The translations under genes were made by a program, and so were the position numbers. The notes under the pieces are model-generated. The model saw nothing but the letters and a program-made list of their open reading frames with translations, searched no databases and was not told where the DNA came from. Positions 34,994 to 44,652 of a stretch of DNA of 64,000 nucleotides are shown here, in pieces (position 1 is the stretch's first letter; each line of letters opens with the position of its first letter). Source of the stretch: Azospirillum oryzae (GTDB lineage Bacteria > Pseudomonadota > Alphaproteobacteria > Azospirillales > Azospirillaceae); contig NZ_VTTM01000002.1 of the NCBI RefSeq assembly GCF_008364795.1, positions 496,001 through 560,000 of the forward strand. Reading direction: 5' to 3'.

Positions 34994-35827
34994 TCAGGCC
35001 GTGATGGCGTGGCGCCGGCCGCGGACGACCAGCCACAGTCCGATGGCCACCATCGGCAGCGACAGCAGCTGTCCCATCGTCGCGCCGGCGAACAGGAAGC
35101 CCAACTGCGGGTCGGGCTCGCGGAAGAATTCCACGATGATGCGCGACAGGCCGTAGCCGATCAGGAACAGCCCGCCGACCGTGCCCGGCCGATGGCGCAA
35201 AGCCGGCGTGCGGATGGCGATCGCCAGCAGGATAAACAGCACCACGCCCTCCAGCGCCGCCTCGTAAAGCTGGCTGGGATGGCGCGGCACCTGCAGCGGA
35301 TCGCGCGGGAACACCATGGCATAGGCGAAATCGGGTGCCGGCCGGCCATACAGCTCGCCATTGATGAAGTTGGCGATGCGGCCGAAGAACAGCCCGATGG
35401 GCGCGCAGGCGGCGATGATGTCGCCGAAGACGAAGGGCGAGATGCCGCGGCGCCAGCAGAACAGCCCGATGGCCGTCAGCACGCCGACCATGCCGCCGTG
35501 GAACGACATGCCGCCATGCCAGACCTGAAGCGCGTCCAGCGGGTTTTCCATGTAGTAGGGCAGGTTGTAGAACAGCACATAGCCGATCCGCCCGCCCAGG
35601 ATGGTGCCGATCACCGCCCAGGTCAGGAAGTCGTCGAACTCCTCGGGCTTGGGCCGCAGCTCCGGGTCGAGCCGCGCCAATCCCATGCAGTAGCGCCAGC
35701 CCAGCACGAACCCGGCCAGATAGGCCAGCGCGTACCAGCGGACGACGATCGGGCCGACGGCGACGGCGACCGGATCGATGGTGGGAAAGGCCACCATTGG
35801 CAAAGTGGCGGGCAGGATGGCGAACAT
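34994..35827 (-). CDS. lgt: Phosphatidylglycerol-prolipoprotein diacylglyceryl transferase
   Basis: 277 residues, seven predicted transmembrane segments. Lgt signature GLFFGRIANFINGELYGR with the essential arginine, HGGMSFHGGMVG and the periplasmic HPSQLYEA motif. It moves diacylglycerol from phosphatidylglycerol onto the lipobox cysteine of prolipoproteins. First gene of lgt-midA-pgeF and 12 bp downstream of hldD. Confidence 0.96.
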   Translation of the reverse strand: MFAILPATLPMVAFPTIDPVAVAVGPIVVRWYALAYLAGFVLGWRYCMGLARLDPELRPKPEEFDDFLTWAVIGTILGGRIGYVLFYNLPYYMENPLDALQVWHGGMSFHGGMVGVLTAIGLFCWRRGISPFVFGDIIAACAPIGLFFGRIANFINGELYGRPAPDFAYAMVFPRDPLQVPRHPSQLYEAALEGVVLFILLAIAIRTPALRHRPGTVGGLFLIGYGLSRIIVEFFREPDPQLGFLFAGATMGQLLSLPMVAIGLWLVVRGRRHAITA

Positions 35828-35838
35828 AGGAACTCCGG

Positions 35839-36825
35839 TCAGCGGTACGGGTCGGGCTGCGACAGGAAATCCTGCACATAGCGCCGGACACCCTCTTCCA
35901 GCTCGGTGAAGGGCTGGTCGAACCCGGCGGCGCGCAGGCGATCCGTCGTCGCCTGCGTGAAATATTGGTATTTGCCGCGCAGATGCTCGGGCATGTCGAA
36001 GTACTCAATCCGGGGAGGCAGCCCCAGGGCGGCGAAGGTCGCCAGCGCGAGGTCCTTGAAGCTGCGCGCCTTGCCGGTGCCGACATTGAACAGTCCGCTG
36101 ACCTCCGGATGGTCGTACAGCCACAGCATCACCGCGACGCAGTCGTCGACGTAAATGAAGTCGCGCAGCTGGCCGCCATCCTCGAAGCCGTCCTTGTGCG
36201 ACTTGAACAAGCGTGCCGGATTGCCCGCCGTCAGCTGCGGATGCAGCTTGGCGACCACGCTCATCATGTCGCCCTTGTGGGCTTCGTTGGGGCCGTAGAC
36301 ATTGAAGAATTTCAGCCCGGCCCATTGCGGCGGCACGAGATCGCCACCGGCGACGGCGCGGGCGATGCGGCGGTCGACCAGATGCTTGGACCAGCCATAG
36401 GCGTTCAGCGGCCGCAGCCGCGCCAGTCCCTCGCAGGAGCCGTCATCGTCGAAACCGGCGGAGCCGTCGCCATAGGTGGCGGCGGAGGAGGCGTAGATCA
36501 GCCGGCAGCCGCGCCAGGAACACCAGCGCCACAGGTCCAGCGTCAGCGCCACATTGTTGGCGACGATCTTGTCGACGTCCCGCTCGGTGGTGGCGGAGAT
36601 GGCGCCGAGATGGAAGACCGTGTCGATCTCCGCCGCATGCTGGTCGAGGAAGGCGAGCGTCTGCTCCGGCGGCACCAGCGCCGCGACCTCGCGCTTGGCA
36701 AGGTTCTGCCACTTCTCGCCGTCACGGAAGCGGTCGACGACCGCCACGTCGGTGATGCCGCGCGCAGCCAATGCCGCGACAAGGTTGGACCCGATGAAGC
36801 CGGCCCCGCCGGTGACCACGATCAT
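35839..36825 (-). CDS. hldD: ADP-L-glycero-D-manno-heptose-6-epimerase
   Basis: 328 residues, extended SDR family. NAD(P)-binding TGGAGFIGSNLVAAL, catalytic serine in IYASSAATYG and Y-X3-K in YGWSKHLVDRR; HldD-type motifs KFFNVYGPNEAHKGDMMSV and FKSHKDGFEDGGQLRDFIYVDD. It makes ADP-L-glycero-D-manno-heptose for the inner core of lipopolysaccharide. No other heptose genes are adjacent. Confidence 0.94.
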   Translation of the reverse strand: MIVVTGGAGFIGSNLVAALAARGITDVAVVDRFRDGEKWQNLAKREVAALVPPEQTLAFLDQHAAEIDTVFHLGAISATTERDVDKIVANNVALTLDLWRWCSWRGCRLIYASSAATYGDGSAGFDDDGSCEGLARLRPLNAYGWSKHLVDRRIARAVAGGDLVPPQWAGLKFFNVYGPNEAHKGDMMSVVAKLHPQLTAGNPARLFKSHKDGFEDGGQLRDFIYVDDCVAVMLWLYDHPEVSGLFNVGTGKARSFKDLALATFAALGLPPRIEYFDMPEHLRGKYQYFTQATTDRLRAAGFDQPFTELEEGVRRYVQDFLSQPDPYR

Positions 36826-36917
36826 AGCGCTGTCCGCTGTTGCTCGACGCGTTTCGTGGGGACTTATAGGCGGGTGGGGCGGGCGGGGCAAGGTTGGGGG
36901 CGTGCGGGCTGGCGATG

Positions 36918-36963
36918 CCCCCACCTAACCTCCCCCGCTGGGCGAGGGAGGTCAGGGTGGGGG
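36918..36963. repeat. Intergenic palindromic repeat (copy A)
   Basis: Imperfect palindrome with arms beginning CCCCCACCTAACCTCCC and ending in GGGTGGGGG, in the 154-bp gap between leuA and hldD. The same CCCCCACCTAACCTCCCCC arm occurs at 62862. Confidence 0.75.
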
Positions 36964-36979
36964 TAACGAAGCCAGAACC

Positions 36980-38929
<1,950 letters not shown>

Positions 38930-38986
38930 TTAAAGCGCCGGGCCGAGAAGTCGAAGAAGGGCGTTCTTGCGGTCGATGGTGTTCAT
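38930..38986 (-). CDS. leuL: leu leader peptide
   Basis: An 18-codon reading frame with stop, reading MNTIDRKNALLRLLGPAL. Five of 18 residues are leucine, four of them CTT, a codon rarely used in this GC-rich genome, and four lie in one tight group (CTT CTT CGA CTT CTC). Ribosome stalling at these codons when charged tRNA-Leu is scarce is the classical attenuation signal. It lies directly behind a TTGACA promoter, with the predicted transcription start at or next to the ATG, so it may be leaderless. Found 258 bp before leuA on the same strand. Confidence 0.75.
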   Translation of the reverse strand: MNTIDRKNALLRLLGPAL

Positions 38987-38993
38987 GGGGCGC

Positions 38994-39022
38994 ACTGTGC
39001 GCAGGTGCGGCATGGCTGTCAA
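38994..39022 (-). promoter_or_regulatory. Sigma-70-type promoter of leuL-leuA
   Basis: Minus-strand TTGACA (39017-39022), 17-bp spacer, CACAGT as -10 (38994-38999). The expected start falls 6-8 bp later, at the leader ATG (38986). Confidence 0.65.
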
Positions 39023-39083
39023 GCCCGGATTGGCGAAAATCGGACTGCGGGATGCACCAACCATTGCCGCCGTCAGCTCCAGA

Positions 39084-39806
39084 TCAGCCCCAGATCAAAT
39101 GGTACAGCGTCGGCAGCAGCAGCGCCGTCGCCAGCCCGTTCAGCCCCATGCCCAGCCCGGCGAAGGCACCGGCCACCTCGTTGACCTGCAGGGCGCGCGC
39201 GGTGCCGATGCCGTGCGCCGCCACCCCCATCCCGAATCCGCGGGCGCGCCAGTCCTTCACCCGGACAAGGTTCAGCACCCAGGTGCCGAGGCTGGCGGCG
39301 ACGATGCCGGTGATGATGACGAACACCGCGGTCAGCGACGGCAGGCCGCCGATCTGCTCCGACACGCCCATGGCGATGGGGGAGGTGACGGATTTCGGCG
39401 CCATCGACAGGATGGTCACCTTTGTGCCGCCGCAGATCCAGACCAGCGCCACCGCGCTGAGCGCCGACGCCGTGGACCCCACCAGCAGCGCCACCACCAG
39501 CGCCAGGGCGGAGCGCCGCACCTCCTGGAACTGGTTGTAGAGCGGGATGGCCAGCGCCACCGTGGCCGGGCCGAGCAGGAAGTGGACGAACTGCGCGCCG
39601 TCGAAATAGGTGCGGTAATCGATGCCCGACAGACTCAGCGTGCCGGCGATCAGGATAACGGCGATCAGCACCGGGTTCAGCACCGGCCGCCGGCCCAGCT
39701 TCTCGAACACCCACAGGCCGATCTGGTAGGCGACCAGGGTGAGCGTCAGCCCGGCCAGCGGGCTGGCCGACAGATAGACCCAGATCTGGTGGAGATCGGC
39801 GCTCAT
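39084..39806 (-). CDS. LrgB/CidB-family membrane protein
   Basis: 240 residues, six to seven transmembrane helices. Family motifs: FLLGPATVALAIPLY, APKSVTSPIAMGVSEQIGG and the C-terminal HGIGTARALQVNEVAGAFAGLAMGL-type stretch. LrgB works with LrgA in murein hydrolase control or in export of small acids (pyruvate or glycolate in some organisms). Starts in an ATGA overlap with the LrgA gene, so the two are made as a pair. Confidence 0.92.
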   Translation of the reverse strand: MSADLHQIWVYLSASPLAGLTLTLVAYQIGLWVFEKLGRRPVLNPVLIAVILIAGTLSLSGIDYRTYFDGAQFVHFLLGPATVALAIPLYNQFQEVRRSALALVVALLVGSTASALSAVALVWICGGTKVTILSMAPKSVTSPIAMGVSEQIGGLPSLTAVFVIITGIVAASLGTWVLNLVRVKDWRARGFGMGVAAHGIGTARALQVNEVAGAFAGLGMGLNGLATALLLPTLYHLIWG

Positions 39807-40198
39807 GTCCGGTCTCCCTTCGCCGAACTCCCGGCCGGCTGCTCTTCCTCCAGCCGCGGATCGCCGCGGCTCAACAGGAAGGCCATCAGCTTGGCGGTCA
39901 CCGCGATGCCGAACAGGGTGCTGCCGAACAGCGCGACGACGATCGGCAGCGCCTCCGTCTCCAGGCGGCTGACATGCACCATCACACCGACGCCGGCCGG
40001 CACGAACAGCAGGGACAGGTGACGCAGAAGCCCGCCTGCGGTGTCCTGGATGGCGGCCGGCACGCCGCCGCGCAGCAGCAGGCCGGCGAACAGCAGCAGC
40101 ATGCCCAGCACCGGGCCGGGGACCGGCAGGTGCAGCAGGCGGGCGGCCAATTCGCCGGCCAGTTGGCAGAGCAGCAGGAGCGTCAGGGTTCCGAGCAT
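39803..40198 (-). CDS. LrgA/CidA-family holin-like protein
   Basis: 131 residues with four hydrophobic helices (LLLLCQLAGELAARLLHLPVPGPVLGMLLL, LSLLFVPAGVGVMVHV and two further) and a charged C-terminal tail. The PVPGPVLGMLLL and LFVPAGVGVM motifs are typical of LrgA/CidA. Overlaps lrgB by 4 bp. Confidence 0.92.
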   Translation of the reverse strand: MLGTLTLLLLCQLAGELAARLLHLPVPGPVLGMLLLFAGLLLRGGVPAAIQDTAGGLLRHLSLLFVPAGVGVMVHVSRLETEALPIVVALFGSTLFGIAVTAKLMAFLLSRGDPRLEEEQPAGSSAKGDRT

Positions 40199-40323
40199 CG
40201 CGGACTCCGATGGAAGGGGCGCTGTGCGTCCCTTCTACCGCAGTTGCGAAGGCGCCGGGCTGCATTCCGCGAATGCGAGCCTCGCGAATCGGCGATGAAG
40301 CTGACCGGAATGCGAAAGGGGTG

Positions 40324-40773
40324 TTATTGCAGCTTGGTGCGGGCGTGCAGGCCGCGGCGGACGACGGATTGGGCTTCCACCATCACTTCCTTCTTGCCGA
40401 ACAGGCGCAGGAAGATGGCGTTGACGGTGGCGTGGGCGCTGACCGTCAGCGTGCCGGCCGCCGCGTCCTCGGCGATCGTCAGCGGCGACAGGTTCGAACC
40501 CAGGAAGCCGTTGGGAAAGGCCTTGTCGAAGAAACTGCGGATGTGGCCGTCGCGCTGCGAATCGAACATCACGCGGCCGCCGGCCAGGGCGGCGGCATCG
40601 ACGGCCTGCGACAGCCGTGCTTCCACCGCATAGCTGCGGAGGGCGTCGACGGTGCACCCGGCGCCCAAAGCGGTCGGGATGGCGAGGATCAGCGCCACCA
40701 CCAGAAGCAGGTGGCGGCCCGTCCGCCGGTCTTCGTGCCCGCCATAGGGCAGGGGACGATAGACCAAAGTCAT
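40324..40773 (-). CDS. TadE/TadG-like membrane-anchored pilus-assembly protein
   Basis: 149 residues with one N-terminal transmembrane helix (LLLVVALILAIPTALGAGCTVD) followed by SYAVEARLSQAVDAAALAGGRVM, the hallmark of the Tad/TadG family (residues after the helix resemble the DxxxAxxxRxxLQxAxDAAALA pattern). A beta-rich exported part follows. GGAGG lies six bases before the ATG at 40773. TadG-like minor pilins act with Flp pili; no other tad genes are in the window, and this copy is much shorter than typical TadG (~400). Confidence 0.75.
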   Translation of the reverse strand: MTLVYRPLPYGGHEDRRTGRHLLLVVALILAIPTALGAGCTVDALRSYAVEARLSQAVDAAALAGGRVMFDSQRDGHIRSFFDKAFPNGFLGSNLSPLTIAEDAAAGTLTVSAHATVNAIFLRLFGKKEVMVEAQSVVRRGLHARTKLQ

Positions 40774-41140
40774 TGCCGGCCTCCTAAGCAATTGCCTATG
40801 CGGAAAGGAGTGTTTTGGTTGGATGCATTACTCTTAGCATCATCCGACAAGCAGGCAAACCAGGAAATGCAGCAAAAGCACAGCAAAAATCGCGTCGCAA
40901 ATTGCTATGTATTTTACGCAAAGGCGGTAACTCGAATTTGCGTTGGTGCATGCAAAGGGTAGAGTCATCCACAGCGGGTGGAAAGCGCAGCCTCGACTTT
41001 GAAAATGGTCCCGATTCGAAATAGAGCCGAGACAAAAGTGGGGCAACCGCCCTTCGATCGAGCGCCGTTAAGGGTTCCTTCGTCCTCTCCGCCGGTAGGC
41101 TGGCATCCTGACGCCTTGATCGATGCCGGAGCTGATAGCG
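40774..41140. other. Intergenic region before the small membrane protein
   Basis: 367 bases between divergent genes, AT-richer than average at 40800-40960. No RNA gene, terminator or operator was recognised; the short frames in it have no ribosome sites or domain features. Confidence 0.5.
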
Positions 41141-41332
41141 ATGCCGTTCTTCCAGATCCCGTTTCGCCACCGTTTAGAGGTGCGGCGGCCGGCCCGGCTG
41201 CTTGTGGATCATGCCCTGGCGGTTGCGCTGGTGGCGCTGCTGCTGCTCGGGCTGTCGGGGGAGGTTCGCGGCGCGTTGGCCGGCCTCATGGCGCAGGTAG
41301 AGGGTGCGCGGGCGGCGGTCGTGGCGCGCTGA
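41141..41332 (+). CDS. Possible small Flp-like membrane protein
   Basis: 63 residues with one hydrophobic helix (ALAVALVALLLLGLSGEVRG) followed by an amphipathic helix with Ala repeats. The layout, a short charged head, a 20-residue helix and an Ala/Val tail, resembles Flp pilins, and a TadG-like gene lies divergently upstream, but the conserved Flp glutamate is not evident. GGAG lies nine bases before the ATG; a start at 41123 is also in frame. Could simply be an unclassified small membrane protein. Confidence 0.45.
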   Translation: MPFFQIPFRHRLEVRRPARLLVDHALAVALVALLLLGLSGEVRGALAGLMAQVEGARAAVVAR

Positions 41333-41402
41333 ACACGCGCGCGGCTTCTCCGTTTCCGTTCTGCCGGCTAGACTCGGCATGCAATGATGGGGAGACGGCC
41401 CG

Positions 41403-42779
41403 ATGAAGGGCGGCGTTTGGCGCGTGGTGATGCTTGGTCTGGCGGTGGCGGCGGCCGCGCTGGTCTTTCTCGGCGTGGAAATCACGCAGCTGGCGGCCGA
41501 CGACCGCACCGCCTTCACCCGCGGGCTGGCGATCTGTGGACTGGGCCTGCTGGCGGTCTGGTTCGTTTTCTCCCGCCTGTCGCGCCATTTCCGCGATCTC
41601 GGCCGGCTGTCGGACCGCCTGTCCGGCGCCCGCGGCCGGGTGGATCTGGAGCCGATCTCCGGCGGACCGGGCGGCGAGCTGGCGCGCCTGGCCGAAGCGG
41701 CGAGCCTGGCCCGTGGCGGCGAGCGCGGGCTTGGCGACGGACCTCTGGGAGCAGGACCGTTCGGGGGTGGACGCGCGGACCGGGCGTTGCGGGCGGTGCT
41801 GGCTTTGGCCAACGATCCCCTGCTGGTCCTCGACGAACTCGGGCGTGTGGAGCAGTTGAACCCTGCCGCCGCCCGGCTGCTGGCGGTGGAGGAGGGGGCC
41901 GACATCGGCAAGTCCCTGTTTCGCGACGATCTCGCCCGTGCGATGGAGCGGGCGCGCGGCGGTGGCGCCCCCGTCACCGCCGTGCTGCGCCGGATCGAAG
42001 ACGGCGAGCTGTCGGCGCGGATCGCCGATCTGGGGCTGAGCGCCGGTGCGATTCTGTCCTTCCCTGCCCGCGGCATGGCCCATGCCGCCGGGCTCAGCGG
42101 CAAGCGCACGCTCAGCCTGCGGGCGGCCCAGGCCGCCGGCCCGCTCGGTGATGAAGAGCCGCTGGCGGCCCTGCCCTTCGTCGCGCTCTGGGTGGCCACG
42201 GCGGGGGTGGAGCCGGACAGCGGCCCGGTGATCGCAATCGGCACCGTGCGGCTGGTGGGTTCGCGCATCTTCCCCACCGTGTCGCTCGCCCTGCTGATCG
42301 ACCCCATCGATCCCGTTCCGCCCGAGGCGACCGCCCGTCATGGCATCGGCACCGCCATGGTGGCGGGCGAGCGCCCGTTCGCAGCGGTGTGGCCGGCGAT
42401 CCAGGACGCGCTGCACAACTGCATCGCCGTCGGCATCGGAATCGACTCAAGCGTCGCCGCCCTCGCGCGGTCGGCCGCTCAGGCCGGTATCGCCGATCCG
42501 GCGCTGCCGCCGTCGCTTGACCTCGGGGCATTGGCGGCGGCGCTGGATCCTGATTTGGCAGATGCGCCGCCCGACCGGCTGGCCGAGGCATTCGGCGTGC
42601 CCCGCCACCCGCGCAATGCCTCGCAAGAGGAGGGCCCGCAGAGGGAGGCGCTGTTCCAGGCCGAATTGGCCGTGGCGCTGCTGTCCCGCCTGACCGAGCG
42701 CGGAATCCTCACTCAGGGGCAGGCGCGGGCGCTGACCGCCGGCGCGGGCGCACAAGTCTCCCCGCAAGCCTCTCCTTAA
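41403..42779 (+). CDS. Membrane PAS protein with a degenerate DnaQ-like exonuclease fold
   Basis: 458 residues. Two N-terminal transmembrane helices, a HAMP-like linker (LSRHFRDLGRLSDRLSGARG), a PAS-like domain (LALANDPLLVLDELGRVEQLNPAAARLL) and a C-terminal domain that aligns with the DnaQ fold of the protein at 4167-6380 (FVALWVATAGVEPDSGPVIAIGTVRLV, IDPIDPVPPEATARHGIGTAMVAGERP). The catalytic DxE pair is replaced by ATAG, and the second motif HNxxFD by GIGIDSS, so exonuclease activity is not expected. It looks like a paralogue converted to binding or signalling. Ends 4 bp into the convergent egtB-like gene. Confidence 0.8.
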   Translation: MKGGVWRVVMLGLAVAAAALVFLGVEITQLAADDRTAFTRGLAICGLGLLAVWFVFSRLSRHFRDLGRLSDRLSGARGRVDLEPISGGPGGELARLAEAASLARGGERGLGDGPLGAGPFGGGRADRALRAVLALANDPLLVLDELGRVEQLNPAAARLLAVEEGADIGKSLFRDDLARAMERARGGGAPVTAVLRRIEDGELSARIADLGLSAGAILSFPARGMAHAAGLSGKRTLSLRAAQAAGPLGDEEPLAALPFVALWVATAGVEPDSGPVIAIGTVRLVGSRIFPTVSLALLIDPIDPVPPEATARHGIGTAMVAGERPFAAVWPAIQDALHNCIAVGIGIDSSVAALARSAAQAGIADPALPPSLDLGALAAALDPDLADAPPDRLAEAFGVPRHPRNASQEEGPQREALFQAELAVALLSRLTERGILTQGQARALTAGAGAQVSPQASP

Positions 42780-44095
42780 GCGTCTTCCGCCAGCCGGAAC
42801 CCGCTCACCGACAGCCGGATCTCCGGCCGCAGATAATGCCGCGTCCAGGGGCCGGCATGGTCGAAGGGCGTCAGACAACTGCCTCCGCGCAGGACCATGC
42901 GGTTGACGGCAAGCCGGCCGTTGACCGCCTCGTCCGGGACCGCCTTTTCCGCGCCGTGGGGCCGGCGGTAGCCGGGATAAGTCAGGAAAGCGTCGCCGGT
43001 CCATTCCCACACGTCGCCGCACATCTGCCAGGGGCCGGTGCCGTGGCAGGTCCCGGCGCGGGGGTGGCGGTGGCCGGTGCCCAGCAGATTGCCCATGCTG
43101 TCGCAGCCGGCGGCGACCGTCTCCCACTCCGCCTCCCGCGGCAGGCGCTTGCCGGCCCAGCGGGCATAGGCATCGGCCTCGTACCAGCTGACATGGCAAA
43201 CCGGCTCATCCGGGCCGAGCGGCTGCATGCCGTACAGGGTGAAGACCTGCCAGCGGGCGCCGGACCCGAAGCCGCCGCGCTCCCAATAGAGCGGGGCGCT
43301 CCAACCCTCGGCGTGCGCGGTCTCCCAGCCGTCCGTAAGCCAGAGCGAGCGGTCGCTGTAACCGCCGGCGTCGATGAAGGCCAGGAATTCGCCGCAGGTG
43401 ACCGGGCGGGCGGCCAGCCGGTAGGGTTCCAACCAGACGCGGTGACGCGGCCCCTCATGGTCGAAACCGGGCAGCGGCGCCGGCCTGCCGACCTCGACGA
43501 GGCCGCCGGGCTGCTCCAGCCAGCCATCGGGCGGGGCGCCGAGATGCGGGTGGTCCGGCGCCTGTTCATAGGCCGGGCGCAGCGGGTTGCACCACAGGGC
43601 ATGCTTGATGTGCAGCAGCATCCGCTCCTGATGGCGCCGTTCATGGGCGATGGCCATCATCAGCGCCGATTCGGCGGCCTCCCACAGCGACTCGTCCAGC
43701 GCGTCGATCAAATGCAGCACCGCGCCGTTGATCTGGTCGCGGTGGCGCATGATCTCGGCCGCCGTCGGACGCGACAGAACGCGGGGAGGCGCGGGACCTC
43801 CGTCGGTGCGGGCGGCGAACAGGTCGAGGAAGGCCGGGTCGGCCGGCCGGTAGCCGGGACTGAAGGGAATCAGCACCGCGACCTCGAATAGCCAGCTCGT
43901 GTGGGCGAGATGCCATTTCGCCGGCGCGCCATCCGCTACCGTCTGCACCATCAGGTCTTCCGGCGACAGGGTGGCGACCAGTTCGGCGGTGCGGGCGCGC
44001 GCCTTCTGGAAACGGGTGGCGATGGTCTGCCGCCGCTCGGTAACGGTTTGGGTGGCGGCCGGGTCGGCGCTCAGGATGGGATGTGTGTCGGGCAC
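42776..44095 (-). CDS. EgtB/SenA-like sulfoxide (or selenium) transferase
   Basis: 439 residues. N-terminal DinB-like domain with the iron-binding histidines in the HX3HXE motif AIAHERRHQERM and the conserved WHLAHTSWLFE. The C-terminal formylglycine-generating-enzyme-like domain contains VCHVSWYEADAYARWAGKRLPREAEWE and FDHAGPWTRHYLRPEIRLSVSGFR. The family makes ergothioneine, and in some clusters selenoneine, by oxygen-dependent C-S or C-Se bond formation. A GTG start at 44095 follows GGAGG by eight bases; no ATG at a suitable site exists. The partner methyltransferase EgtD is not nearby. Confidence 0.85.
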   Translation of the reverse strand: MPDTHPILSADPAATQTVTERRQTIATRFQKARARTAELVATLSPEDLMVQTVADGAPAKWHLAHTSWLFEVAVLIPFSPGYRPADPAFLDLFAARTDGGPAPPRVLSRPTAAEIMRHRDQINGAVLHLIDALDESLWEAAESALMMAIAHERRHQERMLLHIKHALWCNPLRPAYEQAPDHPHLGAPPDGWLEQPGGLVEVGRPAPLPGFDHEGPRHRVWLEPYRLAARPVTCGEFLAFIDAGGYSDRSLWLTDGWETAHAEGWSAPLYWERGGFGSGARWQVFTLYGMQPLGPDEPVCHVSWYEADAYARWAGKRLPREAEWETVAAGCDSMGNLLGTGHRHPRAGTCHGTGPWQMCGDVWEWTGDAFLTYPGYRRPHGAEKAVPDEAVNGRLAVNRMVLRGGSCLTPFDHAGPWTRHYLRPEIRLSVSGFRLAEDA

Positions 44096-44261
44096 GGGCG
44101 GTCCCTCCGAAATCCGAATCTTTCGGAGAGTGTCCACCTGGAGCGCCTCTTTTGGAATGCATGCATCCGTGGTGTGGCCGTCACCGCAAATAGCGGCTGC
44201 GACAGGACGCCGCATCGGCAATGCCATGGGAGATGCAGGGTGGCGCGTGCGCCGATGACCC

Positions 44262-44293
44262 AAAACGAAAAGGCCGCCCAAAAAGGCGGCCTT
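44262..44293 (-). terminator. Terminator of rpmG
   Basis: Perfect stem aaggccgcc (44270-44278) with ggcggcctt (44285-44293); minus-strand tail TTTTCGTTTT. Lies 36 bp after the rpmG stop. Confidence 0.88.
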
Positions 44294-44328
44294 GTTCATT
44301 CGAAGCACAGCTCAGTGTCGGACAAGCC

Positions 44329-44496
44329 TTACTTGATCTTGGCTTCCTTGAACTCGACGTGCTTGCGCGCCACCGGGTCGTACTTGCGGAACGACAGCTT
44401 CTCGGTGGTCTTCTTCGGGTTCTTCTTCTTGACGTAGAAGAAACCGGTGTCTGCCGTGCTCACCAGCTTGATGAGGACGGTGTTCTGCTTGGCCAT
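44329..44496 (-). CDS. rpmG: 50S ribosomal protein L33
   Basis: 55 residues, [20 protein letters not shown] at the start and EFKEAKIK at the end. Same length as the family. It lacks the four zinc-binding cysteines, so it is the zinc-independent (C-) type. It is a single-gene unit with its own terminator and is missed by length filters for short genes. Confidence 0.96.
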   Translation of the reverse strand: MAKQNTVLIKLVSTADTGFFYVKKKNPKKTTEKLSFRKYDPVARKHVEFKEAKIK

Positions 44497-44652
44497 GATC
44501 TCGATCCCGACAAAAAATCCGTGCCCCGCCGGCCCGGCGGGGCGGCGTCGTAGCGGCGGAAAATACCGTCTGACGCCGCAATGTCAAGCGTTATGGGCGG
44601 TGAAATCGGCGTCCGACGGCAATTGCCACAGCGCCGCCGCCCTCCGGCCCGC

